From positions 1-15,881 of the forward strand of contig JACPFH010000506.1 of the NCBI GenBank assembly GCA_016183075.1: a DNA stretch of 15,881 nucleotides, read 5' to 3'. The translations under genes and the position numbers were made by a program. This document shows, in pieces, positions 1 to 6,700 of this stretch. Below the pieces are notes generated by a model. That model was not told the origin of the DNA. It worked only from the letters and a program-made list of their open reading frames with translations, and did not search any database. Origin of the DNA: Deltaproteobacteria bacterium. GTDB lineage: Bacteria > Desulfobacterota > Binatia > UBA9968. Numbering within the stretch: position 1 is the stretch's first letter; each line of letters starts with the position of its first letter.

Positions 1-601
1 CCACGCTTGAGGAAAGCGTGGTTGAAACGTTGGGATTCGCGCTCCTCGCATTAGGGTTGGGGTTCTGCATCTGAACTGCGAAGGTGATCTTGACTCGTTT
101 GATGGCATTATAATCAGAAATGGGGTGGGTAAGAGGCGTTGTGCTACCCGCGCCGTAATAGGTCAAAAAATCGATTCCGGTGGGGATAACAACGTTGCCC
201 ACCAGGCAGTCACCCTTTCGAGTGATCCTCCCCGCCGGGCAAGTCGAAGTCGCGGTTGAAAGATAAGCGTACGTCACGTTCTCGCTCGCGTCACTCGAGC
301 AGTCACCATTGCCGTCAAGGTCTGCCTGGATTTGAACTTGTGTTGCCGTGGCAGCCTGAAATCTGGCGCAGCCTGCCGGGGCCGAACTCGATCCCCACGC
401 TCCGGCATTTCGAAGCTCCCGTACCATCAAGTCCAAAGCCCCCCGTGCATCCTCCAAAGTCGCCGTCTTTGTCTCCTGCGAGAGGAGATTGTAGAGCTGG
501 TCGCGATAAAAGCCATATAGCGTTGCCAGCACGATCACCGCGAAAAGCGAGGCCACGACCAGCTCCGTAGTCGTAAAGCCCCCCTCTTTGCTGATCGTCA
601 T
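1..601 (-). CDS. pilW: PilW-type minor pilin (copy 1), 3' end cut by window edge
   Basis: The reading frame is open from ATG at 601 to the left edge, giving 200 visible residues with no stop. It begins with a short class III prepilin leader, MTISKEGG, followed by FTTTE: Gly at -1, Phe at +1 and the conserved Glu at +5. A hydrophobic helix to about residue 30 follows, as in pilins cleaved by PilD. The helix is followed by the PilW-type stretch ending in LMVRELRNAG (about residues 58-67). Residues 94-108 form an acidic loop (DLDGNGD, then D and E) that resembles a calcium-binding loop. The end aligns with the last part of the other PilW in this window (5916-6665), so only a few residues are probably missing. 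The ribosome-binding site is weak (GGGGCGAG). PilW is a minor pilin thought to join PilV, FimT/FimU and PilX in a pilus priming or tip complex. It follows pilV copy 1 with a repeat-filled spacer. Confidence 0.85.
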   Translation of the reverse strand, partial: MTISKEGGFTTTELVVASLFAVIVLATLYGFYRDQLYNLLSQETKTATLEDARGALDLMVRELRNAGAWGSSSAPAGCARFQAATATQVQIQADLDGNGDCSSDASENVTYAYLSTATSTCPAGRITRKGDCLVGNVVIPTGIDFLTYYGAGSTTPLTHPISDYNAIKRVKITFAVQMQNPNPNARSANPNVSTTLSSSV

Positions 602-619
602 CAGTCACTCGCCCCGCCT

Positions 620-687
620 GTCTATTTGGTCTATTCGGTCGACGGGATGACGAAACAAACGAGATAGACGAGACAGACCAGATAGAC
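620..687. repeat. Inverted array of 9-bp repeats between pilV and pilW (copy 1)
   Basis: Positions 620-646 carry three tandem 9-mers (GTCTATTTG, GTCTATTCG, GTCGACGGG). Positions 652-687 carry four 9-mers of the complementary type (GAAACAAAC, GAGATAGAC, GAGACAGAC, CAGATAGAC). The two blocks can pair, so the minus-strand transcript could form an imperfect hairpin of about 13-15 bp. It would end roughly 20 nt upstream of the pilW start at 601. The repeat structure is read directly from the sequence. Any effect on pilW translation is inference. Confidence 0.8.
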
Positions 688-716
688 TATTTGCCATTTG
701 CTATTTTCCTATTCTG
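687..716. repeat. Degenerate heptamer tandem repeat (CYATTNN type), site 1
   Basis: Four consecutive units on the plus strand: CTATTTG, CCATTTG, CTATTTTC and CTATTCTG. The last two are 8-mers. The pilV stop codon (709-711) lies inside the array. The same unit type occurs at 6662-6689 and 8225-8254. Confidence 0.75.
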
Positions 717-1119
717 TATAGATCAAAGTTGCCAGTTCAACCTGGCGGGGAATCCCATATTCTTCCCAAGAAACCTGCACCGAGATCTCCTTCAGATTTG
801 AGAGCCCAACGGGGTCTTTGATCGTCCAGGTCCGTCTGAACCTCCCGCCGCTCGCCCCCGTTTCGTTGATGAGGTTGTTGGGGTCCTGAGCATTCGTAAC
901 ATTCGTCCAAGTTGTCTGCGCCTTGATCTCTTCGAGCTTGGCCTGAGCCAGATTGGTCGCGATCGTAACGCTGCTGCTGATCCGATTGCCCTGAATCACC
1001 CCTGCCGTATTCAGCGAAAACCCTAGGATGCCTATCGCGATGAGCGCAACGGCGATGAGTGTCTCGTTGAGGGTAAAACCCTCTTGTCGTTTAAGTAGAG
1101 GGATACGTGCACGTCGCAT
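709..1119 (-). CDS. pilV: PilV-type minor pilin (copy 1)
   Basis: 136 residues. The leader MRRARIPLLKRQEG is followed by FTLNE: Gly14 at -1, Phe15 at +1 and Glu19 at +5. A hydrophobic helix to about residue 35 comes next, and then the PilV-family segment ATNLAQAKLEEIKAQ (about residues 80-94). The start at 1119 is backed by a good ribosome-binding site, AAGGA six bases upstream. It overlaps the 3' end of the preceding FimT-like gene by 29 bases, which suggests translational coupling. The protein would be a PilD-processed minor pilin of the inner membrane and pilus tip. It resembles the other PilV at 6701-7135, sharing the TNLAQxKLEE motif, but it is clearly diverged, so the duplication is not recent or involved different donors. 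Confidence 0.85.
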   Translation of the reverse strand: MRRARIPLLKRQEGFTLNETLIAVALIAIGILGFSLNTAGVIQGNRISSSVTIATNLAQAKLEEIKAQTTWTNVTNAQDPNNLINETGASGGRFRRTWTIKDPVGLSNLKEISVQVSWEEYGIPRQVELATLIYTE

Positions 1120-1645
1120 TTTCCGTCCTTATCCGGCCTGTACTGCTAACAACCACGTTTTTGCCTTCACTCCTGTTGTTGCAGAGCTTGATAGTTCCCC
1201 CAACCCCCGGCGTCGCAGTCCCCCTAGAAGTAAATCCCAACGCCGTATCGCTATCGCCCGTGATTTTAATGCCCTCTGGCAGGGGCTTATTCTCACCTGA
1301 GTCCTGCCATCCACTCCCAGGATCTTTCTCAATCTTGTAACTCTGATTAGTCGAAAAATTCAGGCGATATGAAATATTTTGGGCTGTTGCCCGTGATTTG
1401 GAGTTATGCAGCTCAGATTGTACCTGACGAGTCGCGCTGTTAAGGTAGTACGAAGGGAGCAATGTGCCCCAGTTCGGCAACGCGATTGCGGCTAGGATGG
1501 CCAGGACGCCCAGTGCAAACATTAGCTCTATTAGCGTAAAGCCGCACGTCCAAAGATCCCCGCAGCCATTTTGCGTCGTGACCACCCAAGAAAAATACCC
1601 TCGGCCACGGTCTCGTGTCAACCTTACACACTTGTACCGTCCCAA
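1091..1645 (-). CDS. fimT: FimT/GspH-type minor pseudopilin (copy 1)
   Basis: Contains a canonical class III site, CG then FTLIE with Glu at +5, and a hydrophobic helix. The GspH/FimT-type C-terminal domain shows FTSRGTA and STGRI motifs close to the end, and the last residues are Cys-containing. The longest frame starts at TTG 1645 and would give an unusually long 35-residue leader. GTG at 1585 (GAGGG about 12 bases upstream) would give a 15-residue leader, and TTG at 1621 is another option. No start is decisive. It lies downstream of the third PilX-like gene, after a small hairpin, and overlaps pilV. FimT/FimU-type pseudopilins are minor components of the pilus tip complex, and some FimT proteins bind DNA during uptake, but nothing here shows that function. 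Its domain aligns with the FimT at 7166-7609. Confidence 0.8.
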   Translation of the reverse strand: MGRYKCVRLTRDRGRGYFSWVVTTQNGCGDLWTCGFTLIELMFALGVLAILAAIALPNWGTLLPSYYLNSATRQVQSELHNSKSRATAQNISYRLNFSTNQSYKIEKDPGSGWQDSGENKPLPEGIKITGDSDTALGFTSRGTATPGVGGTIKLCNNRSEGKNVVVSSTGRIRTENATCTYPST

Positions 1646-1671
1646 ATTTAAAATTTCACGAAAATTAGGAA

Positions 1672-1692
1672 CTTAGGGGAGGCTCGCCTAAG
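1672..1692 (-). terminator. Small hairpin after the third PilX-like gene
   Basis: A 6-bp stem (CTTAGG/CCTAAG) with a 9-base loop begins three bases after the PilX-like stop codon. The following bases are only mildly T-rich. This could be a weak terminator or an RNA-processing/stability hairpin between the PilX-like gene and fimT. Confidence 0.3.
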
Positions 1693-1694
1693 GG

Positions 1695-3077
1695 TTAGAA
1701 ACTCTGAAACCAGCCAACCTGTGTGACGGCAGGCGGCAAGAGGGAAACGCCGAATTCAGCGCTGTAAACGATGGTGGGATTTCCCGACACCTCATTCATG
1801 GTCACTCCGGCAGCGCTGTCAGGGAAAGGATCTCCGGACCAAGTCGGTTGTCCATCCCCAGCCATAATGAAACCTTTGATATAGGGATTGCCGCTGACCT
1901 TTACCTGTTGATGAGCAAAAAGGCCTCCTCCGGTTCCCTTAAGCGAGGGATTTCCGCTGATCTCGAGGTCGTTGCCGGTCAAAAGAAAGATGTTTTGCAG
2001 GCTCTCCCCAACGCTCCCATACGGAACCACTTCCGGGTTTCCCGAAATCTTGACCGAATCGCGAGCGACAATGGTAGCCTGCCAGGGAGAGGAAGCACTC
2101 CCCGGGTTACCGGCAATTTCAACCCTACCTTCAGCGTAAAAAACTCCGTTGGCGGCGCTGTTCCCCGTCACGTTCCACGTCCCGCCAGTACAGCTCCAGC
2201 CCGACGGCGGCGAGGGTACCGCTGTGCCCCCGCTCACATACAATCCGTTGCTGAAGATAGCGCCCGACCCGGTGACGACGTTACAGTCCAATTTCAGAAT
2301 ATAGCCTGCCGCGTTCCCAGCCACCGCGCTCGCGTAATCGGCAGGATTAATTTTCGGGATGGAATAGGTTGGTTCGCTGTTGTGGCTGGCCTCATACGCA
2401 TCTCTCTCTGCGGTAGAATTGAGCTCGTACTCATCGGGCTGCGGATTGGACGCGCACGCCGGGCTACCGATGCAAGGCGTTCCGGTGATGTCCATCCCGT
2501 CATTCAATCCGCCTCCGCCGGTTGCCGAGTTTGACGCTGTGAGCCCGTGTGCCATCTCGACAGATAAGTTACCGGAGACCTGCATGTCATCGTTCGTATG
2601 GGCCCCGCCACGCGTGCCGACAAGCTTTGGGTTACCGTTGAGCTTCAAATCTCCGTTGGTGATCAGAGCCTTGGGGGCCGTTCCCGAACCTGTTTGCAGC
2701 CATACCTCCAGCCGAGCCTGGGAGTTGTTCGCCGCTGTGCCTACGGAGGCTATGCGAATTCTCTTCGGACTGTTGATCGACTCGAGCAAACTTACCGTGT
2801 ACGTGCCACCGGAAAAAGCGGAGTTGGATACGATCACGGTCCCTGGTGAGGAGGCGTGAATGGCGTCAAAATCATTCACCCCATCGCCGTTTTCTAATTC
2901 CTTCCACGCGTGTTGTACGCCCGCCTCCGTGGCAAAGAAAGCCATCGTGCCCGTCTTGTGATGGCTGCTCACCTTTAAACCCATCCGGCTAAAGAGAAGA
3001 CTTGTTCCGGTAACCGAAAGGAGAAGGGCTGTTACGAGGATCACGACGGTCAAAGCAAATCCCCGTTCCGACTTCAA
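1695..3077 (-). CDS. PilX-like minor pilin with Gly-Asn-Pro repeat (beta-solenoid-like) C-terminal region
   Basis: About 460 residues from TTG 3077. That start is chosen because AAGGAG lies 9 bases upstream and it yields a compact class III leader, MKSERG, before Phe at +1. An ATG at 3128 would add 17 residues with a poorer leader. The helix FALTVVILVTALLLS and the following EAGVQHA segment match PilX N-terminal domains, which, like GspK, usually lack Glu at +5. From about residue 148 onward there are repeated turns of the form [ST]GN[P/x] (near 148, 168, 304, 322, 345, 367, 374, 395 and 431) separated by short beta-strand-like stretches. The pattern suggests a right-handed beta-helix. The C-terminus LPPAVTQVGWFQSF resembles the ends of the two neighbouring paralogs. 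It is probably a large pilus-tip or adhesin-like minor pilin. The exact role is unknown. A sigma-54 promoter lies just upstream. Confidence 0.8.
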   Translation of the reverse strand: MKSERGFALTVVILVTALLLSVTGTSLLFSRMGLKVSSHHKTGTMAFFATEAGVQHAWKELENGDGVNDFDAIHASSPGTVIVSNSAFSGGTYTVSLLESINSPKRIRIASVGTAANNSQARLEVWLQTGSGTAPKALITNGDLKLNGNPKLVGTRGGAHTNDDMQVSGNLSVEMAHGLTASNSATGGGGLNDGMDITGTPCIGSPACASNPQPDEYELNSTAERDAYEASHNSEPTYSIPKINPADYASAVAGNAAGYILKLDCNVVTGSGAIFSNGLYVSGGTAVPSPPSGWSCTGGTWNVTGNSAANGVFYAEGRVEIAGNPGSASSPWQATIVARDSVKISGNPEVVPYGSVGESLQNIFLLTGNDLEISGNPSLKGTGGGLFAHQQVKVSGNPYIKGFIMAGDGQPTWSGDPFPDSAAGVTMNEVSGNPTIVYSAEFGVSLLPPAVTQVGWFQSF

Positions 3078-3164
3078 CGTGCAAGGCTCCTTTTTCGATG
3101 TATTTCTTAGAAGCGTATCGTAGACCATAAGCTTTTTTTACACCACTGACTAAAAATGGTACCA

Positions 3165-3182
3165 ATGCGAGAAGCATGCCAT
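3165..3182 (-). promoter_or_regulatory. Sigma-54 (-24/-12) promoter upstream of third PilX-like gene
   Basis: The minus strand reads TGGCATGCTTCTCGCAT, with GG and GC separated by exactly 10 bases as RpoN promoters require. The predicted transcription start is near 3155, about 78 bases before TTG 3077. It matches two other motifs in this window (4479-4497 and 7708-7725) at 11 of 17 positions. Confidence 0.7.
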
Positions 3183-3254
3183 TCTAGAAACTCTTGAAAA
3201 TCAATGACTTAGAGCCGCCGTACCGAAATACAAAATTACGGAAGGAGCTTGGAT

Positions 3255-3269
3255 TTACAAATTTTGTAA
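3255..3269. promoter_or_regulatory. AT-rich perfect palindrome, candidate activator site
   Basis: TTACAAA and TTTGTAA arms flank a single central base. It lies about 100-115 bases upstream of the predicted sigma-54 start at 3155, which is the usual distance for an enhancer-binding protein. The palindrome is visible directly. A role as activator site is inference. Confidence 0.4.
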
Positions 3270-3325
3270 GCAGGAATCCGGCACTAAATAGGGAGATTTA
3301 TAGATTGTGAGAACAAGCGCAGCAG

Positions 3326-4417
3326 CTAATTGAGCTTCTCATGCCATGCGACAAGCTTGGCTAGCTTGGGGAGCCTAACCCAACCATCCGCCGCAGCCAG
3401 GTCGCAACTATTGTAGCGAATGGTAGCATTCCCGCGCACGTCGAGTTCGACCTGGGGGTCATAGGTAACGCTCTCACCGAGCATCAAAGAACCGTAAATA
3501 CCCGCATTCCCGGCGATCTGAACCTGTATGTCACCCCGCGCTATGACCAGCCCATGGAATTCGAATGTGCCCGCTATGTCGAGAGCTCCATCCACAATGA
3601 GGACCCCATAGCCCGTGACGTTGCCCGAGATTTGCGCGTTTCCTTTGATCTGAGTAATCTGCGGGGTAATCGACGTTCCCCAAGTCTCTCCGGTATAGTT
3701 TTGCCCACAAAGTACGGTGTCACTTGGCTGGGTGCAATCGACGTCAGGCGGAACCCCACCCGTGCATGTGAGGATAACGCAAAGGTAGGCGTTAGCCATC
3801 TCCGTAACCGATTGTTCCATCGGCGCTACCTTTGAAACACTGGGACTCCCACCGGCACCCGTTACCAAATTCATCTGGTTGGATGCTAAGCCCCCGTCGC
3901 TGGTTGTATTGTTTGTGATCTCAGTCTGCAGCTCTGAATCGGTGACCGCGATCCCAGGAACCGCCGGGGCGGCGCCGCACTGGTCAGTGCCATTGATGCT
4001 GAAACTGGTACCCGAGAAGTTGGTTTCCGTAGCGGCTGCGGTTGAACCGGGCAGGCTCGTCGCTCCGAGCCCGTAAGTGCCGCGGCTGACGTAGGCCGTG
4101 ACGACCTTCGTCGCGCTGTTGTTCGGACCTGTCGCAGTCGAAGTCAGAATCGCCTGCACCCCGCCTGCCGTGTTGATCGCGGTAACCCTGTAGCTGAAGC
4201 CGGTTAAGGTAGGATGTGCGGTCAATGGCACGACTTCAGTGGTCGAAGTGTAGTTAAAGTTATAGCCGCTGGGGATTACGGCCAACGCATGCTGGATTCC
4301 CGTGTCCGCCACCTGTAGCGCAGTATCGCTAAGCTTGAGGTTGCTGCTCATCTGAAGATTTAAAGAACTGAATCTCACCCCCGAAAACAATAGCGGGAAC
4401 AGCAACGCCGTGATCAT
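3326..4417 (-). CDS. PilX-like minor pilin with damaged or atypical N-terminus
   Basis: 363 residues from ATG 4417, paralogous to its neighbours. It shares the ADTGIQHALAVIP segment, the LTSTATGPN segment, a beta-solenoid-like region (about residues 258-325, including FEFHGLVIARG) and the end LPKLAKLVAWHEKLN. The N-terminus is odd. The first in-frame start sits inside the hydrophobic helix, and no Gly cleavage site precedes it. A better-placed ATG at 4446, with CTAGGA six bases upstream and 23 bases after the predicted sigma-54 start, is in another frame and stops after 10 codons. Adding one A to the AAAA run (4434-4437), or a -1 ribosomal shift there, would join the frames to give MFGKKAKFVVMITALL. 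Even then the -1 residue would be Lys, not Gly. The gene may be a decaying pilin, may depend on frameshifting, or may carry a sequencing error. Confidence 0.7.
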   Translation of the reverse strand: MITALLFPLLFSGVRFSSLNLQMSSNLKLSDTALQVADTGIQHALAVIPSGYNFNYTSTTEVVPLTAHPTLTGFSYRVTAINTAGGVQAILTSTATGPNNSATKVVTAYVSRGTYGLGATSLPGSTAAATETNFSGTSFSINGTDQCGAAPAVPGIAVTDSELQTEITNNTTSDGGLASNQMNLVTGAGGSPSVSKVAPMEQSVTEMANAYLCVILTCTGGVPPDVDCTQPSDTVLCGQNYTGETWGTSITPQITQIKGNAQISGNVTGYGVLIVDGALDIAGTFEFHGLVIARGDIQVQIAGNAGIYGSLMLGESVTYDPQVELDVRGNATIRYNSCDLAAADGWVRLPKLAKLVAWHEKLN

Positions 4418-4433
4418 GACAACGAACTTCGCC

Positions 4434-4446
4434 TTTTGCCAAACAT
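4434..4446 (-). other. Probable original start (ATG 4446) and A4 frameshift site of second PilX-like gene
   Basis: ATG at 4446 is followed by TTT GGC and then an A4 run (plus-strand T4 at 4434-4437). Reading one base back at this run enters the long PilX-like frame. A ribosome-binding site (CTAGGA) precedes the ATG at good spacing. The frame mismatch is read directly from the sequence. Which event explains it is not known. Confidence 0.45.
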
Positions 4447-4478
4447 AAGTTCCTAGGAAACCCTACTTATAAACAGGC

Positions 4479-4497
4479 ATGCTAAAGCTGTGCCACT
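4479..4497 (-). promoter_or_regulatory. Sigma-54 (-24/-12) promoter upstream of second PilX-like gene
   Basis: The minus strand reads TGGCACAGCTTTAGCAT, with GG-N10-GC spacing and the consensus TGGCAC half. The predicted start is near 4469, which leaves 23 bases to ATG 4446 and 52 to ATG 4417. Confidence 0.75.
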
Positions 4498-4604
4498 TTT
4501 CCCAAACATTGAGATTTCAAAGACTTATGGCCCAGGCAGTCTTCACATTTATAACAGATTTTGGCACCATGCTATTCTACGGGGTCAAAACGTGCGCCTT
4601 GACG

Positions 4605-5891
4605 CTAATTCATAAGCTCCTGCCAACCGATCAGTTTAGCCGGTTGGGGCAACAAACTCCCCCAATTCGCCTGAACCAGATTCAGGGCTTGGCTGCTGTA
4701 GTAGGCCGCTGCATTGTCCTTGATGTCAAATTTGAGTTCGTCTCCTGTGGGGCCGAGGATCAGCGAGCCGAAGATCCGCGCGTTATTCTTGAGCTTAAGC
4801 TTAATTTTGTCCTCGCTGCTTTCGTCGCCCCTAGGACCCGGAGCCAGGCTGATGACAAGACCATGAAACTCGAAATTACCGAAGACGTTGGCTTTGCCCT
4901 CAAGTATGAGCACGCCGCTTCCCGTAACGGTGCTCCCGCTGTCGAACTTGATCGTGCTGCTATCCGACTTGATATAAGTTATCTGCGGCGCGGCATCGGT
5001 GCCGAATCTGCATGTCGACGGAGGCGGGTTGGCCGGTGGCGTAGGGCAGGCACTGGAATTAACGGAATAGCCGCTTAGATACTGCACCGCACCCGGAGAG
5101 TTTTTAAAGCCGTTAACTAGATCAGTTACGCTGAATGAAACCGTGCTCTTGAAAACGCTGGGAATGACCGGAGAAGTTGAGCCGTTGTAGCCCTTCCCCT
5201 GCACTTTGCTCTTTTCCGTGTTTGAGAGGCTGTTAAGAAACTCGCTTACAGTCGAGTCGTACAGGGGCGCAACGCCGTAAATCGCTGTATTGGGCCCCGC
5301 GCTCGTGCTATCCGCCCTGCCATCCGCGTTGCCGTCTCCCGAGTAATTTGTGTCATTGCCCGAGATATAAAAAGTCCCCGTCGTGTTAAAATCGGCGTCC
5401 GAATTGCTACCAGCCGGTATGTAAATTGTGCCCGGGGGGGCCCAGGTTGCACTTGACCTTCCGACGTATGCCCTGACCGTGCCAATCGAGCTATTCGGCC
5501 CGGTGGCCGTCGAGGTCAGAATCACAGTCCGGTTGTTGTCGCTCGTGTTTGTCTCGCCGACTACGCCCGTGTCGTTGTCCACGACGACCGTGTAACTATA
5601 GCCGCCTAGGGAACCGGTGAGCGTCGGTTTTCCACTGACCAGCGGAAACCCGGAAACGGAGCCTGCCAAAAGCGCATTAAAATTCGTCCCGATAGGAATC
5701 ACAGCCAGAGCGTGCTGGATGCCCGCGTCGGCGATGTAAGTGGCGCCGCGTCCGGTTTTGATGTTGCTGGAGATCTTGGAATTCAGGCCGCCAAAGAAGA
5801 GGCTCGCCCCCGTGGTAGAAAGAATGAGCGTCATCACGAGAAGTACGAGCAACAGGGTGATGCCGCGGTCATTTCTGAGTGTCGTCTTCAT
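4605..5891 (-). CDS. PilX-like minor pilin with beta-solenoid-like C-terminal region
   Basis: 428 residues. The leader MKTTLRNDRG is cleaved before Ile11. The helix ITLLLVLLVMTLIL lacks Glu at +5, as PilX/GspK-type proteins do, and is followed by IADAGIQHAL. Residues about 186-194 (DGNADGRAD) resemble the calcium loop of dockerin or thrombospondin type 3 repeats. Residues 311-400 show alternating short strands and Gly/Asn turns with FEFHGLVIS, shared with the next paralog, and the end is LLPQPAKLIGWQELMN. The gene follows pilW after 24 bases. No clear ribosome-binding site precedes the ATG, only a T-rich leader (T8 run), so translation may be coupled or start through U-rich contacts. It is the last gene of the fimT-pilV-pilW-pilX unit. 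The likely role is a pilus-tip minor pilin. The ligand is unknown. Confidence 0.85.
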   Translation of the reverse strand: MKTTLRNDRGITLLLVLLVMTLILSTTGASLFFGGLNSKISSNIKTGRGATYIADAGIQHALAVIPIGTNFNALLAGSVSGFPLVSGKPTLTGSLGGYSYTVVVDNDTGVVGETNTSDNNRTVILTSTATGPNSSIGTVRAYVGRSSATWAPPGTIYIPAGSNSDADFNTTGTFYISGNDTNYSGDGNADGRADSTSAGPNTAIYGVAPLYDSTVSEFLNSLSNTEKSKVQGKGYNGSTSPVIPSVFKSTVSFSVTDLVNGFKNSPGAVQYLSGYSVNSSACPTPPANPPPSTCRFGTDAAPQITYIKSDSSTIKFDSGSTVTGSGVLILEGKANVFGNFEFHGLVISLAPGPRGDESSEDKIKLKLKNNARIFGSLILGPTGDELKFDIKDNAAAYYSSQALNLVQANWGSLLPQPAKLIGWQELMN

Positions 5892-5915
5892 CGGTAAATA
5901 AAAAAAATAAGTCGA

Positions 5916-6665
5916 CTATAGCCCGCGATTTCGAAGATCCGCATTGGAAGTCATCTGCGCATTCAGTTGTCCGCCAAATTGGGCGTCTGGATTCTTCGAT
6001 TGAACGGTGAGAGTGATCTGTACTCTCTGAATATTGGCCGGAATGACAGGGTTCATCGGGCTTCCCTGGCTCTGCGCGTAATAAGCGAGAGTAAGGCCGC
6101 TGGTCGGGACGTTGCAATCGGTCAAAACTTCCGTAACCGCGCCACCCCCACTTTCGGGTCTTGCCGTTCGCGTAATATCGCCAAGGCCTCCGGTACAGCT
6201 TTGCGGTCCAGGGGACTGATACTGGTAAGTGATCACCTCGTGGGGATCATCGCAGTTTCCATCAGGGTCTGATCCTGACGCAGTCGCCCTGAAATCGTAG
6301 CTGAAGCTGATCGCCGTGGAGGTCGCCGTCAGAACGGCGGGCGCGCCCGGAAGGCCGAGGCCGAGGCAGTCCGCTCCGAGAGTTGCGCCGAGCGGATTAT
6401 ACGCCGCGTTGCGGATTTCGCGGACCATCATATCGAGCACGCTCCGGGCATACTCCTGCGCCTCCAGGCGGCTCTCCTGAATTTTCACAGAATGGGTTTG
6501 CACGCGGAAGATGCTATAGATCGCCGTGACGATCAGAGAGGTAATCATGATCGAGACCAGCATCTCGATCAGGGTAAAGCCTTTGGCAGACCCAAGACAT
6601 GAGGCGTGAGGCGCAATGCAAGCAACCCGCGCTCCTAGCTTCCTAGCTTTTCCTCTTTTCACCAT
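5916..6665 (-). CDS. pilW: PilW-type minor pilin (copy 2) with repeat-derived long leader
   Basis: 249 residues. The class III site is AKG then FTLIE (Gly29, Phe30, Glu34), followed by a hydrophobic helix and the PilW segment MMVREIRNAAYNPLGA (about residues 79-94). An acidic loop DPDGNCDD (about 133-140) and VITYQY follow, as in many PilW proteins. The 28-29 residue leader is unusually long. Its coding DNA consists largely of short tandem repeats: heptamers containing the ATG itself, a doubled AAGCTAGG and a doubled CGCCTCA. The GTG next to the ATG is an alternative start, and an unusual ATT lies further in. The real start is uncertain, but the mature protein is clear. It follows pilV copy 2 and precedes the PilX-like gene in one probable operon. 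It is predicted to act in the pilus initiation/tip complex. Confidence 0.85.
   Translation of the reverse strand: MVKRGKARKLGARVACIAPHASCLGSAKGFTLIEMLVSIMITSLIVTAIYSIFRVQTHSVKIQESRLEAQEYARSVLDMMVREIRNAAYNPLGATLGADCLGLGLPGAPAVLTATSTAISFSYDFRATASGSDPDGNCDDPHEVITYQYQSPGPQSCTGGLGDITRTARPESGGGAVTEVLTDCNVPTSGLTLAYYAQSQGSPMNPVIPANIQRVQITLTVQSKNPDAQFGGQLNAQMTSNADLRNRGL
6600..6649. repeat. Two short direct tandem duplications inside the pilW (copy 2) leader
   Basis: TGAGGCG occurs twice in tandem (6600-6613). TCCTAGCT, read on the plus strand, occurs twice in near tandem (about 6632-6648). Together with the heptamers at 6662-6689, three different microsatellite-like duplications lie back to back in the prepilin leader. 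Confidence 0.65.
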
Positions 6666-6689
6666 TCGCTATTTGCTATTCGCTATTGT
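6662..6689. repeat. Degenerate heptamer tandem repeat (CYATTNN type), site 2
   Basis: Plus-strand units CCATTCG, CTATTTG, CTATTCG and CTATTGT. The array bridges the pilV (copy 2) stop and the pilW (copy 2) start, and the ATG of pilW (6663-6665) lies within the first unit. Confidence 0.8.
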
Positions 6690-6700
6690 TTGAGTTGCTT

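Noticed and set aside
315..608. A 97-residue minus-strand frame starting at GTG 608.
   Set aside because: It is a shadow of the real PilW frame from ATG 601, which has the class III leader, hydrophobic helix and PilW motifs.
1592..1621. TTGACA and TATTTT with 18-base spacing on the minus strand near the start of fimT copy 1, looking like a sigma-70 promoter.
   Set aside because: It lies inside the longest fimT frame, the -10 match is weak, and it would make transcripts begin at the GTG itself. Too little support to annotate.
1848..2534. A 228-residue plus-strand open frame opposite the third PilX-like gene.
   Set aside because: Composition is Arg-rich and low in motif content. The minus-strand frame has clear PilX features and a ribosome-binding site.
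4581..4603. GTCAA/TTGAC hairpin after the first PilX-like gene as a terminator.
   Set aside because: Five-base stem with a ten-base loop and no following T run.
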